Shown: positions 1 through 11,872, counted from the stretch's first letter. The stretch is DNA of 64,000 nucleotides from Cheiracanthium punctorium (GCA_038373885.1 JAWZYV010013175.1:1364001-1428000), one strand, 5' to 3'. Translations and numbers: made by a program. Notes: a model not told the origin generated them from the sequence alone.

Positions 1-1322
1 TCTAAAATATTTTTTATAGCTCTATATTTCTTGTCTTTTCGTCATTTTTAAAAATTTTTTGTAACCGTTTTTCATAAGTTTGCAGACACCTGCTAATGCC
101 CACAAGGAACCCCCGGAGTCTGAGCCATGGCAAAGGGTGTATGTCGAAGAAATAAAACCTGCCTCACAGATTTGGCACACAAATTAAAATAAATTAATGG
201 CATCAGGGTATAAAAAAAGATCAGGATGGTTCTTTATAGGCTGCACTACAGGCTGCAATAAATGAAAAATGGTGCCTTTTATAAAACTTTCAGAAAAAAA
301 AAAATTATTAAAATGAAATTGCACAGCAAAGTTTTCCAGTGACGCATTCTGCAATTTTTTTAATTTTTAAGAGCTATTTCTAAAAGATTAGTAGCCAATA
401 CAGGCTTACTTTTTATTGCAATGCATCGTGCAGCTTGTAAAGAGACATTCTACAAATGTTGAAGTGCCTGACATAATCAGATTTTTCATATTCATAAAAA
501 AATAACACTTAAAAAAAATAAGCTGAAGGAACTTGCACTCCAGTTATTCAGATATATGTTCTAAAACAGTGGAATTAAAAATTTTTGGCAGTGCAAGGAA
601 CAAAATAATAACCTTAATGTTAAATAAAAAGTATAACATGAGGGAGGCTAGCTGCAGTTTTAAAGGCTTTTATAAGGACACAATTACAACATTACATTAC
701 AATAATTACAACATTACATTAAAACAATTACAACATTACATTCACAAGAAAATCAACAATTAACTATTCACAATTAATCCCAGGGGTCAGTTTAATAACA
801 TGCTTTGTGGTCCACAGCTCATAACTGGGATTTTTTCACTTTGAGCCAAAGGTGGAGATATAAGAAAAGAGATAAAAATAAATTTCATCTTTTTGTGTTT
901 TTAGAATGTATGAAATAAGTAATTTTGGCATTTAATAAAATTCACATTTTAAAAATCAATATTTTTTCTTAAGAGTTGGTAAATAATGTATTTGTGTTCA
1001 ATTAAATTATTTTAAATTTTATTCCACCTAGTAAGGCCACAGAAATTTTTCAAAAACTGAAATTGGGTCACAACCAATAAATTGAATACCTGTGTTCTAA
1101 ATTTAAAAAAAAAAAAAAACTGTTACTCCATATTCTTACCAAAATATAAAGTCAAAACTAATAGACAATTTTTAAAAAAATTGCAGGCTAAAACTTTCTG
1201 AGTGAATTTAGGATATTTTGGTTTAAATTTGTTGATGCATCTTCATCATAACCTCTAAAGTCACCTGAACAGAAAATTGTCAGCAACAAAAAAAAAAAAA
1301 AAAAAAAAAAAATCACACTTAC
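1..1322. other. Intron of FNIP gene (left edge)
   Basis: This stretch lies 3' of the last recognisable FNIP exon on the minus strand. I searched it for the next conserved block of the family (the segment after the LYT-PR-WLT motif) and did not find it, so it reads as intron. It holds AT-rich sequence and a pure A tract of about 27 bases at 1287-1312, directly beside the splice donor at 1322. No gene is seen on either strand. Confidence 0.6.
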
Positions 1323-1492
1323 AAGTGAGTTTCCTTTTTGTCATACTGCTTCAATAGGTGTGCAAACTTTTCCAAAAAGGCATAACTAACATGTCTATGG
1401 TTTGGAGAAGAAATAATAGTTAGCCATTCTGGATTCTGCAAACGTGGAGCAGTGTACAGATCACTAATGGCTTGTTGGAATTTCTTAGCACC
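1323..1492 (-). CDS. FNIP: FNIP exon 10 (middle domain)
   Basis: This exon encodes about 57 residues containing SDLYTAPRLQNPEWLTIISS and then YAFLEKFAHLL. It aligns by eye with the vertebrate FNIP1/2 block around NLYTMPR-PVWLTMMSG-RFMKEFTFL, the start of the FNIP middle (DENN-like) region. FNIP proteins bind folliculin; the complex is a GTPase-activating protein for RagC/D at the lysosome and links nutrient sensing to mTORC1 and AMPK. The acceptor is TTTTTAAG before GGTGCTAAG and the donor is GTAAGTGTG. It enters in phase 0 and leaves in phase 2. This is the last exon visible; the C-terminal half of the protein must lie left of the window. Confidence 0.88.
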
Positions 1493-1889
1493 CTTAAAAA
1501 TAGGAAGTTCAAAAAAAATTAATAAAAGGAAATATTGGTTAAAAGAACCTATAAAAAAATGTGTAATAAGCAAAGTGAAATTTGTAAATCTATATTTTTG
1601 CAATTTTAAAAACATATACATTTATATGAAACTATATTTTTTTTCAACTTATATAAGAGAAGGGGAGTGGTTTAGGAACTTTTTTCCCCCCTTTTTGATT
1701 TTACAGTAACCTTTTGCGACCATTCCTGGACTTACAATAATTAAATAATGCAATAATTCAAAATTTTCTTTAATTAGTAAATTTTTAAAATATTTCATGA
1801 AAATAAACAAAATAATTTCCAATTATGAAAGAATGGAAACAAAACATGTAAAAATGAAAAAAGGATAAGAATTATCAGGTTGGAATGAA

Positions 1890-2095
1890 AGTTTTCTGCC
1901 AAATCTGCTCGATTCAGATCATGAGGCACCCAGCAATTGAACTAACAGTATTACTGATGGGCATGGTACTAAAGTCTAACTCCTTAGCTAGCTCCCGGGT
2001 GATTGAATACTGATCTTCCACAAGTTCTTGATGCAGCCCTCATCAACATTAGTAGGCCAGCCAGAACACTCTGCTTCTTGAATGTCATAGTAATT
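1890..2095 (-). pseudogene. Decayed mariner transposase fragment
   Basis: Minus-strand translation gives SGWPTNVDEGCIKNL and, after a frameshift, ITRELAKELDFSTMPISNTV. This matches the mariner N-terminal helix-turn-helix region, where SGRPT is followed by a spacer and then TTRELAE-L-S-STVSR. The frame is broken by the shift and by stops, no inverted ends are visible, and it lies inside a FNIP intron. It is an old remnant. The subfamily cannot be told from so short a piece. Confidence 0.6.
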
Positions 2096-2985
2096 GTTTT
2101 TAACTTTCAGTAACAAACCTTCACGTGTTATATGATACGACAGTAGTACTTAAAGCTGTACATATAATTCAGTGACATTCTGTAGCTGGATTTTTGCAAC
2201 AGAACTGTAAGTAAATGATAGTTCTAATCTGGTAGCGTGATAGTTCCATTTCAGACACCTTGTACATAATGATATTTTTAACAGCTTTCTCAACACAGTG
2301 CTCCAAAGCAAATCTCTTTCTTTCAAATGCCAAAAATTGCTTTACAAAACACGAGCAAAAATGTCAACACGAACTGTCTGTGCATGCAATATTTGCTGTG
2401 ATGGGATACTTTCATTACAACTTAAATGGGATTTCTGGAAAAGGTGGAAATAGTACACAAAACCAGGGTCAAAGTTTTTGAAAAATTTTGTACTTTTCTT
2501 GATTGTGACTTTTACTCATTTCTTTATTTTTCCAAAGAATGTTTTGACAACTTTTGTGGCCTGGTAAACAACCTTAGTAGAAAAAGAACTTGCTGAATAT
2601 TTTTGTTTTAAAACGAAGTCATTCTTGAAAGAGGAGAGTGGCACACATTTGTCATGTCACTAGACACATTTGTCATTTTTTAACTTGAAGAGTGTCCAAA
2701 AAACTTACACCATTATTAACAGGTACAAACAATTACAAATTATTATGAATAACATATTTTATCAGGATGCGATAGCAGTACATTATACAATGAATATTTT
2801 AAGGTTTCAGAGAGTGGAGAAAAAGAATTAAACAATCAGTTGCATTCTACATAAATTACAAAATTCTGAATTATGTGACTGCTACCTTGATAAGATGAGA
2901 AATGAGAATCTTCATTTGCAAATGAAATATAGGTGCATTTTATAAATTATTCCAACTTCTCAAAAACTAATAAGAAATAACTTAC

Positions 2986-3106
2986 TTCAAACATTAACTG
3001 AACAAAGCATCTCCTATTCAGATAAGCTCGAATAACAGTGTCTTTTAGATTCATCATATGGCCTTCAATCAATGGCATGTGAGTGAATAAAAAATGGCAA
3101 AACTGG
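2986..3106 (-). CDS. FNIP: FNIP exon 9
   Basis: The exon encodes 40 residues after one base completing an Asn codon: FCHFLFTHMPLIEGHMMNLK and onward. It corresponds to the vertebrate FNIP block [20 protein letters not shown], a well conserved landmark of the family. The acceptor is ATTTTATAG before CCAGTT and the donor is GTAAGTTATT after TTTGAA. It enters in phase 2 and leaves in phase 0, fitting exons 8 and 10 exactly. Confidence 0.9.
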
Positions 3107-4674
3107 CTATAAAATAAACAAAAGGAAGATTTTATTACATTTTATATACACATAAATTTTCTTAAAATTGTGTTAATACACAACACTATTTTACTGTATT
3201 TGTTAGTATACAGAAAAGAAAGGTAAATAAATTTTAATAATTAAAAAATTGGGGGCGAGGTAATAATATTCAGATCGAAACTTTTGATAATTGAAGGTTC
3301 ATTTATCCATCAGACCAAAAGTAATTAATTTTTCAGCAGCTCAAAAGAAAGTACAAATGTAATTTTGCCAAGAACAACTGAAGGGGGATGAAGAAGAAAT
3401 TGAAACTAATCTCAAATTGAAGCTCTGAAATAAGATCCTTACATGAACTCTTATTTAGTCTCATTGTATAGAGCTTGTAAATTTTTATTATGGCTAGCTT
3501 TCCTAAAACTATCAAATAAATATATAAATAAAATCACAATCTCCCACTACCCTATATGAAGCTCAGCAAATGTCAATTTCACTTTAACACAGAAGATATT
3601 AACAGAAGCAGTTATTTCCTAGAATTTTTTTTTGTCAGCCAGGCTGCATCATGAAGCGGCAATGTGTAATTCTATCAAATTAAAGCATTCAAAACTATAT
3701 TTAGATTTTTCTGCTGTGCAATCAGTAAAACTTGTCAGGCAATGCGCCCAGCCAGAAAGGCCAGATGAAAACCCTGGAAAGTTACCAGGAGTCGATCCAG
3801 GAATTGTTGAATTATTGGCAGGGTCACATTTTTTGAGAAAAACATTTATTTTTGTGAAATTCAAAGTGTGATTTTGCGAATTTTAACATCTATTTTTCTG
3901 AATTTTCATACTAATTTTTACAGAAGCTAATTTTTTTTTTAAATATTCGCAAAGCAAATTAAAATGTTGCCATTGAAGGATTGTTTTATTGAAATATATT
4001 TATGTAGTGGCTGCAAAACGGACCCGAATATTTTCTGCATTGATCTATGGTTACTGTAAAGGGTCAGCAGTTTTTTTAATAAACATTACTAGTGTTTTCA
4101 TTTTATTATTTACTATCTCTAATATTCAAAAACAAACTATGAAATTAGAGAAGAAAAGGAACAGAAATCTGAATTTCAGTTATCTGTACTATTGACATTT
4201 GTAATGAATTCGTAATACTACTCAACCTCCATGTAAACATATAATACTACTGAACCTGTATTTTATAGAGATCAAGAGTTTTTTTGTTTAAATTGTGTAT
4301 TTATTGCATTTTTCACAGTTCAGCAAAAGTTAAATTCTGACATTTCACTATTTACATACAAGCATTGCATTGTAATTGGGTCGTCAAGGAGTAATACTGG
4401 GTTTTTAAAAACATATAAAAATAAATAAACGGGTTCCCTTTCTGAATTTTCGGGGACCTATTTAAAAAGATTACGAAATAAGCTACATAAGTTTAAGAAA
4501 TACTTTATTATTATTACATTATTATTTACTGTTAAAACAGGTCTTGAAAAATATCAGATAGATTTCTCGTTCAAAATGTCAGAGCTTCTTGTTTTTCCTT
4601 TACTTAGTAATTTAAAACATTATCTTTTAAATTTGAATTATCAAGCATTACAAGAGTACATAACATTTACATAC
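3107..4674. other. FNIP intron, no gene seen
   Basis: AT-rich intron. Small open frames around 3632-3871 overlap on both strands, resemble nothing I know and have no splice or promoter support. I see no recognisable transposon ends here. Confidence 0.5.
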
Positions 4675-4760
4675 TTTTCATCATTTTTACTGTCTTCATC
4701 AAAAGCAATAACAATTGAGAGACCTAGTTTCACCCTTTTTTGACCAGAACTTCTAGCATA
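4675..4760 (-). CDS. FNIP: FNIP exon 8
   Basis: Twenty-eight codons plus two bases, reading GQKRVKLGLSIVIAFDEDSK and onward. This aligns with the [22 protein letters not shown] segment of vertebrate FNIP1, the basic stretch and beta strand ahead of the [11 protein letters not shown] block. The acceptor is TATTTTAG before TATGCT and the donor is GTATGTAAATG. It enters in phase 0 and leaves in phase 2. The vertebrate serine-rich segment just before this strand has no clear counterpart, so a small diverged exon between 4760 and 7948 cannot be excluded. Confidence 0.88.
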
Positions 4761-5100
4761 CTAAAATAAAAAAGAATCCGCAAATATAACAAAATGCATC
4801 ATAAAAACATGACATTAAAGAATTGTTTAACATTCAAACATCAAAGCACTGGAAGAGTATCATGAAATACAATCGTTTGCAAAAATTTGAGATCAGTAGC
4901 CAATTTTAGCATCATAATGTATTTTACTTTGGCAGATTAGCATGACATCTCACATGAGGACTGGCTGAATCAGATGCAACTACTGCTAAAAACTCTTTGG
5001 TTCCTGCAATAGGCAAAATCATCTCTGTGCCTTCATTCTCATAGTAACCTTATTCTAGCCAAGTAGGATTTCACTCCTCTTAACAGATGTCTATGATGTA

Positions 5101-6100
5101 AAGGTCAAGATTCGCGGTCGCCACTCGCCACGTGGCGACTCAGTTTAAGAAAGTGGCGATGAAAAAAATTCATTACGCTCGCCACTTTTTATTTTATTAC
5201 ATTTATGCATTTTGGTTTACAATTACTGTTTCATACTCTCTCCAAAATACATGGACAGAATTTACAATTCCCTCGGAAAAAATAACAGCAAAACGTATCC
5301 CCTCCCGCCTCCCCTCACCCCTTTTCCATCATTCTATTGTGAATTTATTGACACTAATCCCACGAAATCGCAGATGCGGCTTACACACCCGCGAACCAGA
5401 GTGACTCACTTCAGTAGGAATGCACAGAATAGAAGATATTCTTGCATTTGCACTTTGCTTGGAACAATCCTTTCTCCAACCACGTGCGTACATAAAAAAA
5501 AATCCATATTTTATAACAAAGCTACGTGGGACACTGGGACTTCCTGTTTTTAAATGATAAACCACAGAAGTCATAAAACCGGAGATAAAAACAAAAGTAA
5601 ATACGAATTGGTTGGCTTATTACATTTAAATTAATTGTAGTCAAAGGTATGCAGTGTTCCTGAATGAAGAATTCAAAGATAACGCAAGTGCTTTCATAGA
5701 ACATTAATATGTATGACTTTTTAAAACGAGACAGCATGTTTACACATCACTGTAAGCACGTGGCTTCGGCTCCTTTCAGACAGTGCGAAATGCAATAACT
5801 ATCAATCGCTGGAAGGAATTCGCCAGTGCTTTGATAAGCAAGAGGGAAAGGAGGGGGGAATTAGTATGTTTCGACGTAATTAAGAAGCTGAGAAGCAAGG
5901 ACGTATTTAAGGGCGGGGGCTATGTGATAACCTACACAGTACAATAATGTTACCTTAACATTACTAGCCATTCAGAGAACATTAAGGAGTGTTCTCTGAA
6001 CATTAATAGAAACATAGAGAACATTGTTGTGCTACGTGAGAAGATGGATGATTGCAGGATCTCAACCTGCAATAACAATAAATTCATATCGACTGAAAGA
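5101..6100. repeat. Short palindromes in FNIP intron
   Basis: Two foldable motifs are visible. Around 5115-5150 a GC-rich stretch reads GTCGCCACTCGCCACGTGGC and is partly self-complementary. At 5971-6000 two perfect 11-bp arms (TTCAGAGAACA and its complement) enclose 8 bases. No transposase sequence or convincing paired ends were found, so these could be remains of small foldback elements or chance. Confidence 0.35.
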
Positions 6101-6908
6101 GGCAGCACTCTCAGTGTGGGTACTACTTCAAGATATTATTTTATAAAATAAGTTATGTTTAAATTTCCATTACATCTGATTTTAGTATGGTTGGTCTTAA
6201 GCTTTTGCAAACAACTATGGATTAAAAATATAGCATGCTGCAATAATATTAATGCATATCATTCATTAAAGACAACGAAAAATACGCGTAATTCTTAACA
6301 AATATTGACTAAGGAAACCGATTTAATACAAATTGTTATGACATACAGCATTATGTCTATCTTTACTACAGCTTTACTCTAATCAGAAATAGTTTCATTA
6401 ATATTAATGTTGTTCATAAAACACCATAGTCTCATAAAGCAAAATTTTTAACTGAAGTTAAAAGTTTGACAATTCCATTTTTAGAAACTCATTAAATTAT
6501 ACTCCATAGAAGATTTCCATGAAAAAAGAGTGAATAGTTTGGTGCTTTTTGTTACTGTCAAATAATATACTTACATCAAGAAAAGCAAAATAATTTATAC
6601 AGTCAATTTCATAGTAATAACTATACTAGTGAAATTCGTCATTTCCAATAATCTTCAAACTGAAGATTAATTTTTAATTGCCATCAAAATTCACCAACAC
6701 CTTCTTACAAGAAAAAACTACACTTGAACTCTTCATAAACGTACTTTAAAACAAGTCTGTAAAATGATTAGAAAATAAATTTCAATGAAATATATATTTA
6801 TAGTATATATAGCGGTAATAATTTAAAATGTATACCAGTACATACAGAATACATTTAACACAACAGAATGCTAAATATTTTATAATGGGGGGGGGGGAAG
6901 AATACACA

Positions 6909-7740
6909 CAGGGTAACTGCTAATTCATGGTACAAACTTTGAGGGCTGGTACAGGGCATTGTAACAATCGCATTTTGTATAGGAATGTATGGTCAAAAGT
7001 GAAGCGTCAAAGCACAAATACAGGGAAGAACAAATTATGGTCAAAAGTGAAGCATCAAAGCACAAACACGGGAAAGAACAAATGATAGTGGAAGTGCTTT
7101 ATTTTCATAACCTTGTTTACAAGTGGAAATTAATTTACAATAAATGTTCAAAATTGCATCCATAAGCATAAATAGATGCTTGAATGCATCTGTGCAGTGA
7201 TTGACGAACACTTTCAAAGATACCAGAAATTTCACATGCAAGTGCAGCAGCTGCAGATACTCGAGCAACGAGATCTTCATCAGAGTCTACTGGAGTAGCA
7301 TCTTCAACGTCATTCTTCAACTCATTCTTTAAATGTCCCCATAAAAAGAAACCGAGGGGCAACAAATCGGGAGAGGCCACGAGATAGATCCACCATGTCC
7401 AATCCATCGCATGCCAAATGTCGCATTCAAGTACTGACGAACATCTAGGGTGAAGAGGGCTGTCGCCCCATCATGCTGAAACCACATGCAGTTTCTAATG
7501 GTGAATGGATGAAAACTGAAACAAGAATGGCCTCTCTTCCCCAAATCAACGCCGACTGACCATCTACCAGCAATGAAAGCAACTGCTAACTCCGTTTCTC
7601 CTCAGTCTCCAGCATTTGTTCTTTCCAGTGTTTGTGCTTCGACACTTCAGTTTTGACCATACATTCCTAAACATAATGTGATTGTTACAGTGTCCTGTAC
7701 CAGCCCTCAAAGTTTGTACCATGAATTAACAATCACCCTG
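6909..7740 (-). mobile_element. Tc1/mariner-superfamily element, internally deleted
   Basis: The ends are long inverted repeats of about 115 bp beginning CAGGGTAACTGCTAATTCAT on the left; the complement of the right end begins CAGGGTGATTGTTAATTCAT. Both contain GGTACAAACTTTGAGGGCTG and TAGGAATGTATGGTCAAAA. The interior carries only the C-terminal part of a DDE transposase on the minus strand. Just inside the left end a block of about 48 bp is tandemly duplicated (6988-7083). The element lies in the FNIP intron between exons 8 and 7. It is non-autonomous and looks moderately old. Confidence 0.78.
7135..7544 (-). pseudogene. Transposase C-terminal fragment (DDE, IS630-Tc1-mariner type)
   Basis: Two overlapping minus-strand frames give FQHDGATALFTLDVRQYLNA then WIGHGGSISWPL and, after a frameshift, SPDLLPLGFFLWGHLKNEL and VRQSLHRCIQ. 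The FQHDGA aspartate and the SPDL-P-FFLWG block are the second and third catalytic-region signatures of IS630-Tc1-mariner transposases in arthropods. The frameshift near 7400 and the missing N-terminal half make it inactive. Confidence 0.78.
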
Positions 7741-7947
7741 TATGTATGTGTATATTGAAATACAATATCAGCACAACCAAGGGATAAATTTTTAAAAAAG
7801 CTATTTCGAACAACTTTGGGTTCTCATGACACAAAATTTTTACAGGTATATTATTGATATAACTTTCAGAAAAAATTTTTGTACGTTAAGTACCCAATAA
7901 TATTAGTTATTTTCTACATAACAATGGAAAGTTGCATATTTTCATAC

Positions 7948-8135
7948 TTCATCATTACTGATGCCTTCATCTGGTTTTTGCAGACCTAATTCTATGCTTG
8001 TAGCTTTATTACGCATTAACCGCCTTTGTAAGCTATTATAACTACTTGATCTAGGAAGACAAGTTGATGTTGTTTCAGGAGTGAGGTGTTGAGTTGTAGG
8101 AAGACTACTATATCCATCATGTGACTGGAGTGAAT
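7948..8135 (-). CDS. FNIP: FNIP exon 7
   Basis: After two bases completing an Asp codon, 62 codons read SLQSHDGYSSLPTTQHLTPE, then PRSSSYNSLQRRLMRNKATS and IELGLQKPDE. This matches the vertebrate Ser-rich segment ASLSSLLITPFPSP through SSYQRRWRRSQTTSLENG, where phosphorylation sites are known in mammals. The acceptor is CGAATATAG before ATTCAC and the donor is GTATGAAAAT. It enters in phase 1 and leaves in phase 0. Confidence 0.9.
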
Positions 8136-8643
8136 CTATATTCGATAAAATAAAAAATTATAAATGATGAAACTAAAATTTTATATTTTTAGTTAATGAC
8201 TTTCAAAAAATAAATACAGTACTGAAAAAAGAAAAGGAAAACCACATCAAGAATACTATAAAACACTTTCCAATTAAATTGTCTTACTTGTACAAAAAAA
8301 TAAGATTGTAAAGGCATTATAATTCTCAAATATAAAATAAACTAGCTGGAACCCGTCGAATTCAACGGTCACTTTTTTGACTGTAATATTCAAAAATAAA
8401 TGGGAACGATCAAGAATGTCACCAAGGTCTTGAACAAAACTAACAGGAAAAATCAAAGACGACGCGGACAGAACATGACTTGTGACAGAAAGTAAACAAA
8501 AGGTTTCACGCCAGTTCTTAGCAACTGTACAATGACGATGAAATGATTGAAATCTTTAAAATTTGTTTTTAACTATCTTTATTAAGTAAAAAAAGAAGAG
8601 TAGATATTATTAAATGACGAATGAGCAAATACAGTTACAAATT

Positions 8644-8865
8644 CTAATTGAGCATTTCGTTGAAGACGATATTTTGGGTAAAGTCATCGACCACGAAACG
8701 TCCAGGTGAATTCTCTAAAATGACCTTGACTGCCACAGCATTCTTTGATCTAACCATTGAAAGAGTGACATACAACATTCCATGAGAAAATACGGGCGCA
8801 GAAAGGTAAACGCCAGAAGTATGAAGCGAAAATAGTGAAAAATTTCGGAATTCTGCAAGAGACAA
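8644..8865 (-). pseudogene. Helitron helicase C-terminal remnant
   Basis: The 73-residue frame contains SGVYLSAPVFSHGMLYVTLS, then MVRSKNAVAVKVILEN and NIVFNEML. It matches the last motif of Helitron Pif1-like helicases (VGIYL-PVFSHGQLYVALSRV-S, then NVVYKEVL). The conserved SRV is SMV here. It is only the tail of a protein normally well over 1000 residues long. It lies inside the Helitron and on the same strand. Confidence 0.75.
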
Positions 8866-8999
8866 AAAAATCTAATCTGCCAAATAGCGATCGCACGATC
8901 CCTGCTTTATTTGCCTTTTCTCAAGCTACCCTCAATGGTAAAGATACAGTATCAGACAGAAAACTGAAAAATTAAAGAAATAAAAGATAAATCGCTAAC

Positions 9000-10660
9000 T
9001 GAAGAAGGACTTTATAACTGCTGTCAATGTCGTTAACAAACCACAATGTATTTGTATGGAGAAAAGTTTGAAAAAAAATCAGAGACACTTTCATCTGTTA
9101 AATACTCAATAAAGTGCTGTATATTAAAAGCATATCACAACCCATGCGCCGTGCCGTATTTTTCTTCCTTGTTCCACAAAACATTTCTTTGGAATTGAAA
9201 TCTATAGCTGCTAAAACTGTTTTACAATCTCCGCCAAGCATATTCCAACTATACTTTACCATTTTAAATACTGTTCGGAATGAGCATCATAATCCATGAG
9301 TGTGCTATATTTGTCTTTCTCATTGCATAAAACACATCTTTGGAATTAATATCTATATTAAATTTGCCTACTAAAGCTATTTTACAACCATCGCCAGGCA
9401 TGGTTAGGTTTTTAAGTATGTTTTTTTTTTTTCTGCAAACTTGGCGATCAATTATCAAAAATCGCAAACCTTGTCAGACTTATTATCCCCCCACCCTTTC
9501 ACGTTATGTGGCAAACACATTTAAAAAGATTTCCATCGTGACAGTTCATCTCTGCAAAACCTGTATACAAATCACATCGACAGAACGGAGTAGAGAAAGT
9601 CTGGGCGTGAACGAAATAGCACCCTAGTGCTAATAAGCGATAAAGCGCTAAAATAAAGAAGGCTTTTTATGACAGCAAAATGCATTTAATAAACCACAAT
9701 GTTATTTCTATGGCGAAAAATTGCACATTTGAAGTTCCGCTACGCCTAATCCCTCAGACTTTAAAAAAATTTTCTCTTTAGATGACACATCTACGGACCA
9801 AGACCTTTTTTTAGATCTCAACCAAATTTTTACACATAGCTGTTCTTTCAATTTAGTGGATACCGGAAAAACATGTTTCAAATTAATATATAGAAAAAAT
9901 TAAGGAAATAAGCAATAAAGCGCCAAATAAAGAAAGCTTTTATGATTTTCAGATGTATTTAATAAACCACAATGTTATTTCTATGGCGAAAAATTGCACA
10001 TTTGCCATTCCGCCATGTTTGATCTGTTCGACTTTTTCTCTTTTGATAACACATCTACAGGCTAAGGCCTTTTTTAGACACTTTAAAAATTCTCTTACAC
10101 CTAGCCGTTTTCTAAATTAGTGGATAAAGTAAAATCACGTTCCAGATTAACAGATAAGCAATAAAGCGTCAAAATAAAGAAGGCGTTTTTAGCTGCCAAC
10201 AATGAGTTTTAATAAACCACAATGTTATTTCTATGGCGAAATATTACCAATTTTGGCCAGTTATTGCCAAGTTTGTCGTCAAAAAATAAGTCTCCAAGAC
10301 TAAACTCAATTTGGCAATATCTGCTATATTTCGTGAAAATTTGGCCAAAGCCTTATAATTTAGAATGCGATTAATTTTTATTTATGGTGAAGTAATTTGA
10401 AGTTGGTTTTCATTTATTTTTATTTTTTTTAAATCGCTCTTATTCTAATCAGAATTTAGAACAACACATTTATTATCACTACACAGTGTTGCCACATTTG
10501 CCATACAACATTTACAAACGGATGCAATTTCTAACAAATATTTTTCCAAATAAATCAAACCTTACGGAGCTAAGGCAATCGTCTGCGTCATCAATCGTCT
10601 GCGTTAATAAACCACAATGTTATTTCTATGGCGAAAATTTGCACCTTTGCCTAAACCGCT
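9000..10660 (-). repeat. Internal imperfect tandem repeats of the Helitron
   Basis: The phrase AATAAACCACAATGTTATTT followed by CTATGGCGAAA recurs at about 9693, 9960, 10207 and 10604, with a diverged copy near 9034. Upstream of most copies (plus-strand sense) is a GATAAGCAATAAAGCG-AAATAAAGAAGG-like block. Spacing is roughly 250-400 bp. Near 9880 the unit also carries a copy of the Helitron 5' terminus (complement of TTCAAATTAATATATAG), suggesting that terminal sequence was duplicated into the array. Confidence 0.75.
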
Positions 10661-10891
10661 CGACTTTTTCTGATTTTCTCTTTTGATGGCACATCTGCGG
10701 GCCGATACCTTTCTTCAGACACCTCAACCGAGTTTTTACACCCAGACGTTCTCTCAATTCGGTTGTCGAAAGAAAAACATGTTTCAAAATAATATATAGA
10801 TTAACTGAAATTTTAATAAATATAAAGCATTAACTTTACTAAAACTTTAAAAAAGTTCTGATACTTTAATAAATAATAAATTTAATCATAC

Positions 10892-10963
10892 CTGAATCAC
10901 TGTCTAAAGATTCACCATGATGACCAGAAAGACGACTAGGTACATTTACTGGAACACTGTGGG
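10892..10963 (-). CDS. FNIP: FNIP exon 6
   Basis: Twenty-three codons between partial codons, reading HSVPVNVPSRLSGHHGESLD then SDS. It matches HSTPVDMPSRGQNEDRDSG of vertebrate FNIP2. The acceptor is TTTCCATTAG before CCCACAG and the donor is GTATGATTAA. It enters and leaves in phase 1. The upstream boundary of the intronic Helitron is only about 90 bp away on the exon's 3' side. Confidence 0.87.
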
Positions 10964-11111
10964 CTAATGGAAAGAAATATATATGCTATTTTTAAACAAG
11001 TATTGAAACTGTCAGATCAATAATTTAGAGTTATAACTAGCTAGCAGTACAGATATTCCAAAGTATTTGTTTTAGTTTATTATTTTATAGAAAGAACAAT
11101 AAATAAATTAC

Positions 11112-11203
11112 CTAGATGTGTGTCTGACTTTTCAGCAGGTTTATTAATAGAAATTTCACTTGCTGGAGCTGTCCAATTTCCAGATTCTTCAGCTTCTTGC
11201 TCA
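11112..11203 (-). CDS. FNIP: FNIP exon 5
   Basis: Thirty codons between partial codons, reading EQEAEESGNWTAPASEISIN then KPAEKSDTHL. This is the weakly conserved linker between the KVF strand and the PVDMPSR motif. Identification rests on position, a coherent frame and good splice sites (acceptor ATATTCTAG, donor GTAATTTATT) rather than similarity. It enters in phase 2 and leaves in phase 1, matching both neighbours. Confidence 0.78.
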
Positions 11204-11806
11204 CTAGAATATTTTTTTAGACACAAAAAAATGTTGTCATATGCTAATTGTAATTTAATTCTATATATGTATTATATATACATTATTTTTTGTTTGTTTT
11301 TACATTTTACATTAATCTAGTTAAAAAAAAATTAAGTTAGTTAAAATTCCATTTAACAACTTTGTTATGATTTATCTAATTTGTAAATCTAAATTCGTAT
11401 GCAATGCAACCTATTCATAATGAACTAGGATGAATCAAATATTATAGAATTAAACTTAGGATTGTAGTAGTTCTTCTCAATGACTTTGAAATCTATTACA
11501 AAAAATGTCAAAAAATGTTAATCTATTTCAAAAAAATAAAAAATTGAAGAAAGCAGCCTTTATTCCCCCCCCCTCCTTCTATCTCAGAAATTAGTAAAAA
11601 ATAACGCTTTCTCACATGTTACTGTTAATAAAATTTGTTTCTGTAGTCAAAATTTCTAATGACGGCGCATATCAGAAAATACTTCTGTTTGGGAACTAGT
11701 TTTTGGAAGTATCATTGTAATTTATTGTTATTTCATTATCGGATAAAAATAAGTAGTTGAAATACACATATTTGTAGTTAATTTTATATATCTATCAGAT
11801 ACTCAC

Positions 11807-11872
11807 CCAATGCGAAACATGGGCACTGGAGGTGCTGGAAATACAACACTTAGCATGATTTGAAATGGTGAC
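11807..11872 (-). CDS. FNIP: FNIP exon 4
   Basis: With one base completing Arg, it reads SPFQIMLSVVFPAPPVPMFR then IG. It matches the vertebrate IRSPPQLMLSKVFTARTGS block, part of the FNIP N-terminal longin-like region. The acceptor is TTATCTAG before GTCACC and the donor is GTGAGTATCTG. It enters and leaves in phase 2. It is short (66 bp) but unambiguous. Confidence 0.87.

Larger units (their letters stand above)
8342..10800 (-). mobile_element. Non-autonomous Helitron inserted in FNIP intron 6
   Basis: All the Helitron hallmarks are present on the minus strand. The 5' end is TCTATATATTATTTTGAAAC (first base 10800) preceded by A. The 3' end is a hairpin, CCGTTGAATTCGACGG (8353-8368), then a short spacer and terminal CTAG (8342-8345), followed by T. 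Insertion between A and T without target duplication is as expected. The body contains the C-terminus of a Pif1-type helicase and an array of imperfect repeats, but no Rep domain. The 5' end lies about 90 bp from exon 6 and the 3' end about 200 bp from exon 7, so it fills nearly the whole intron. Confidence 0.85.

Noticed and set aside
3632..3871. Paired frames with a PERPDENPGKLPGVDPG segment, considered as an exon.
   Set aside because: Not flanked by matching splice phases for FNIP, and phase-compatible exons already join across this intron.
5212..5574. Overlapping frames of 81-113 codons on both strands.
   Set aside because: No similarity, no splice or promoter context; frames on opposite strands shadow each other.
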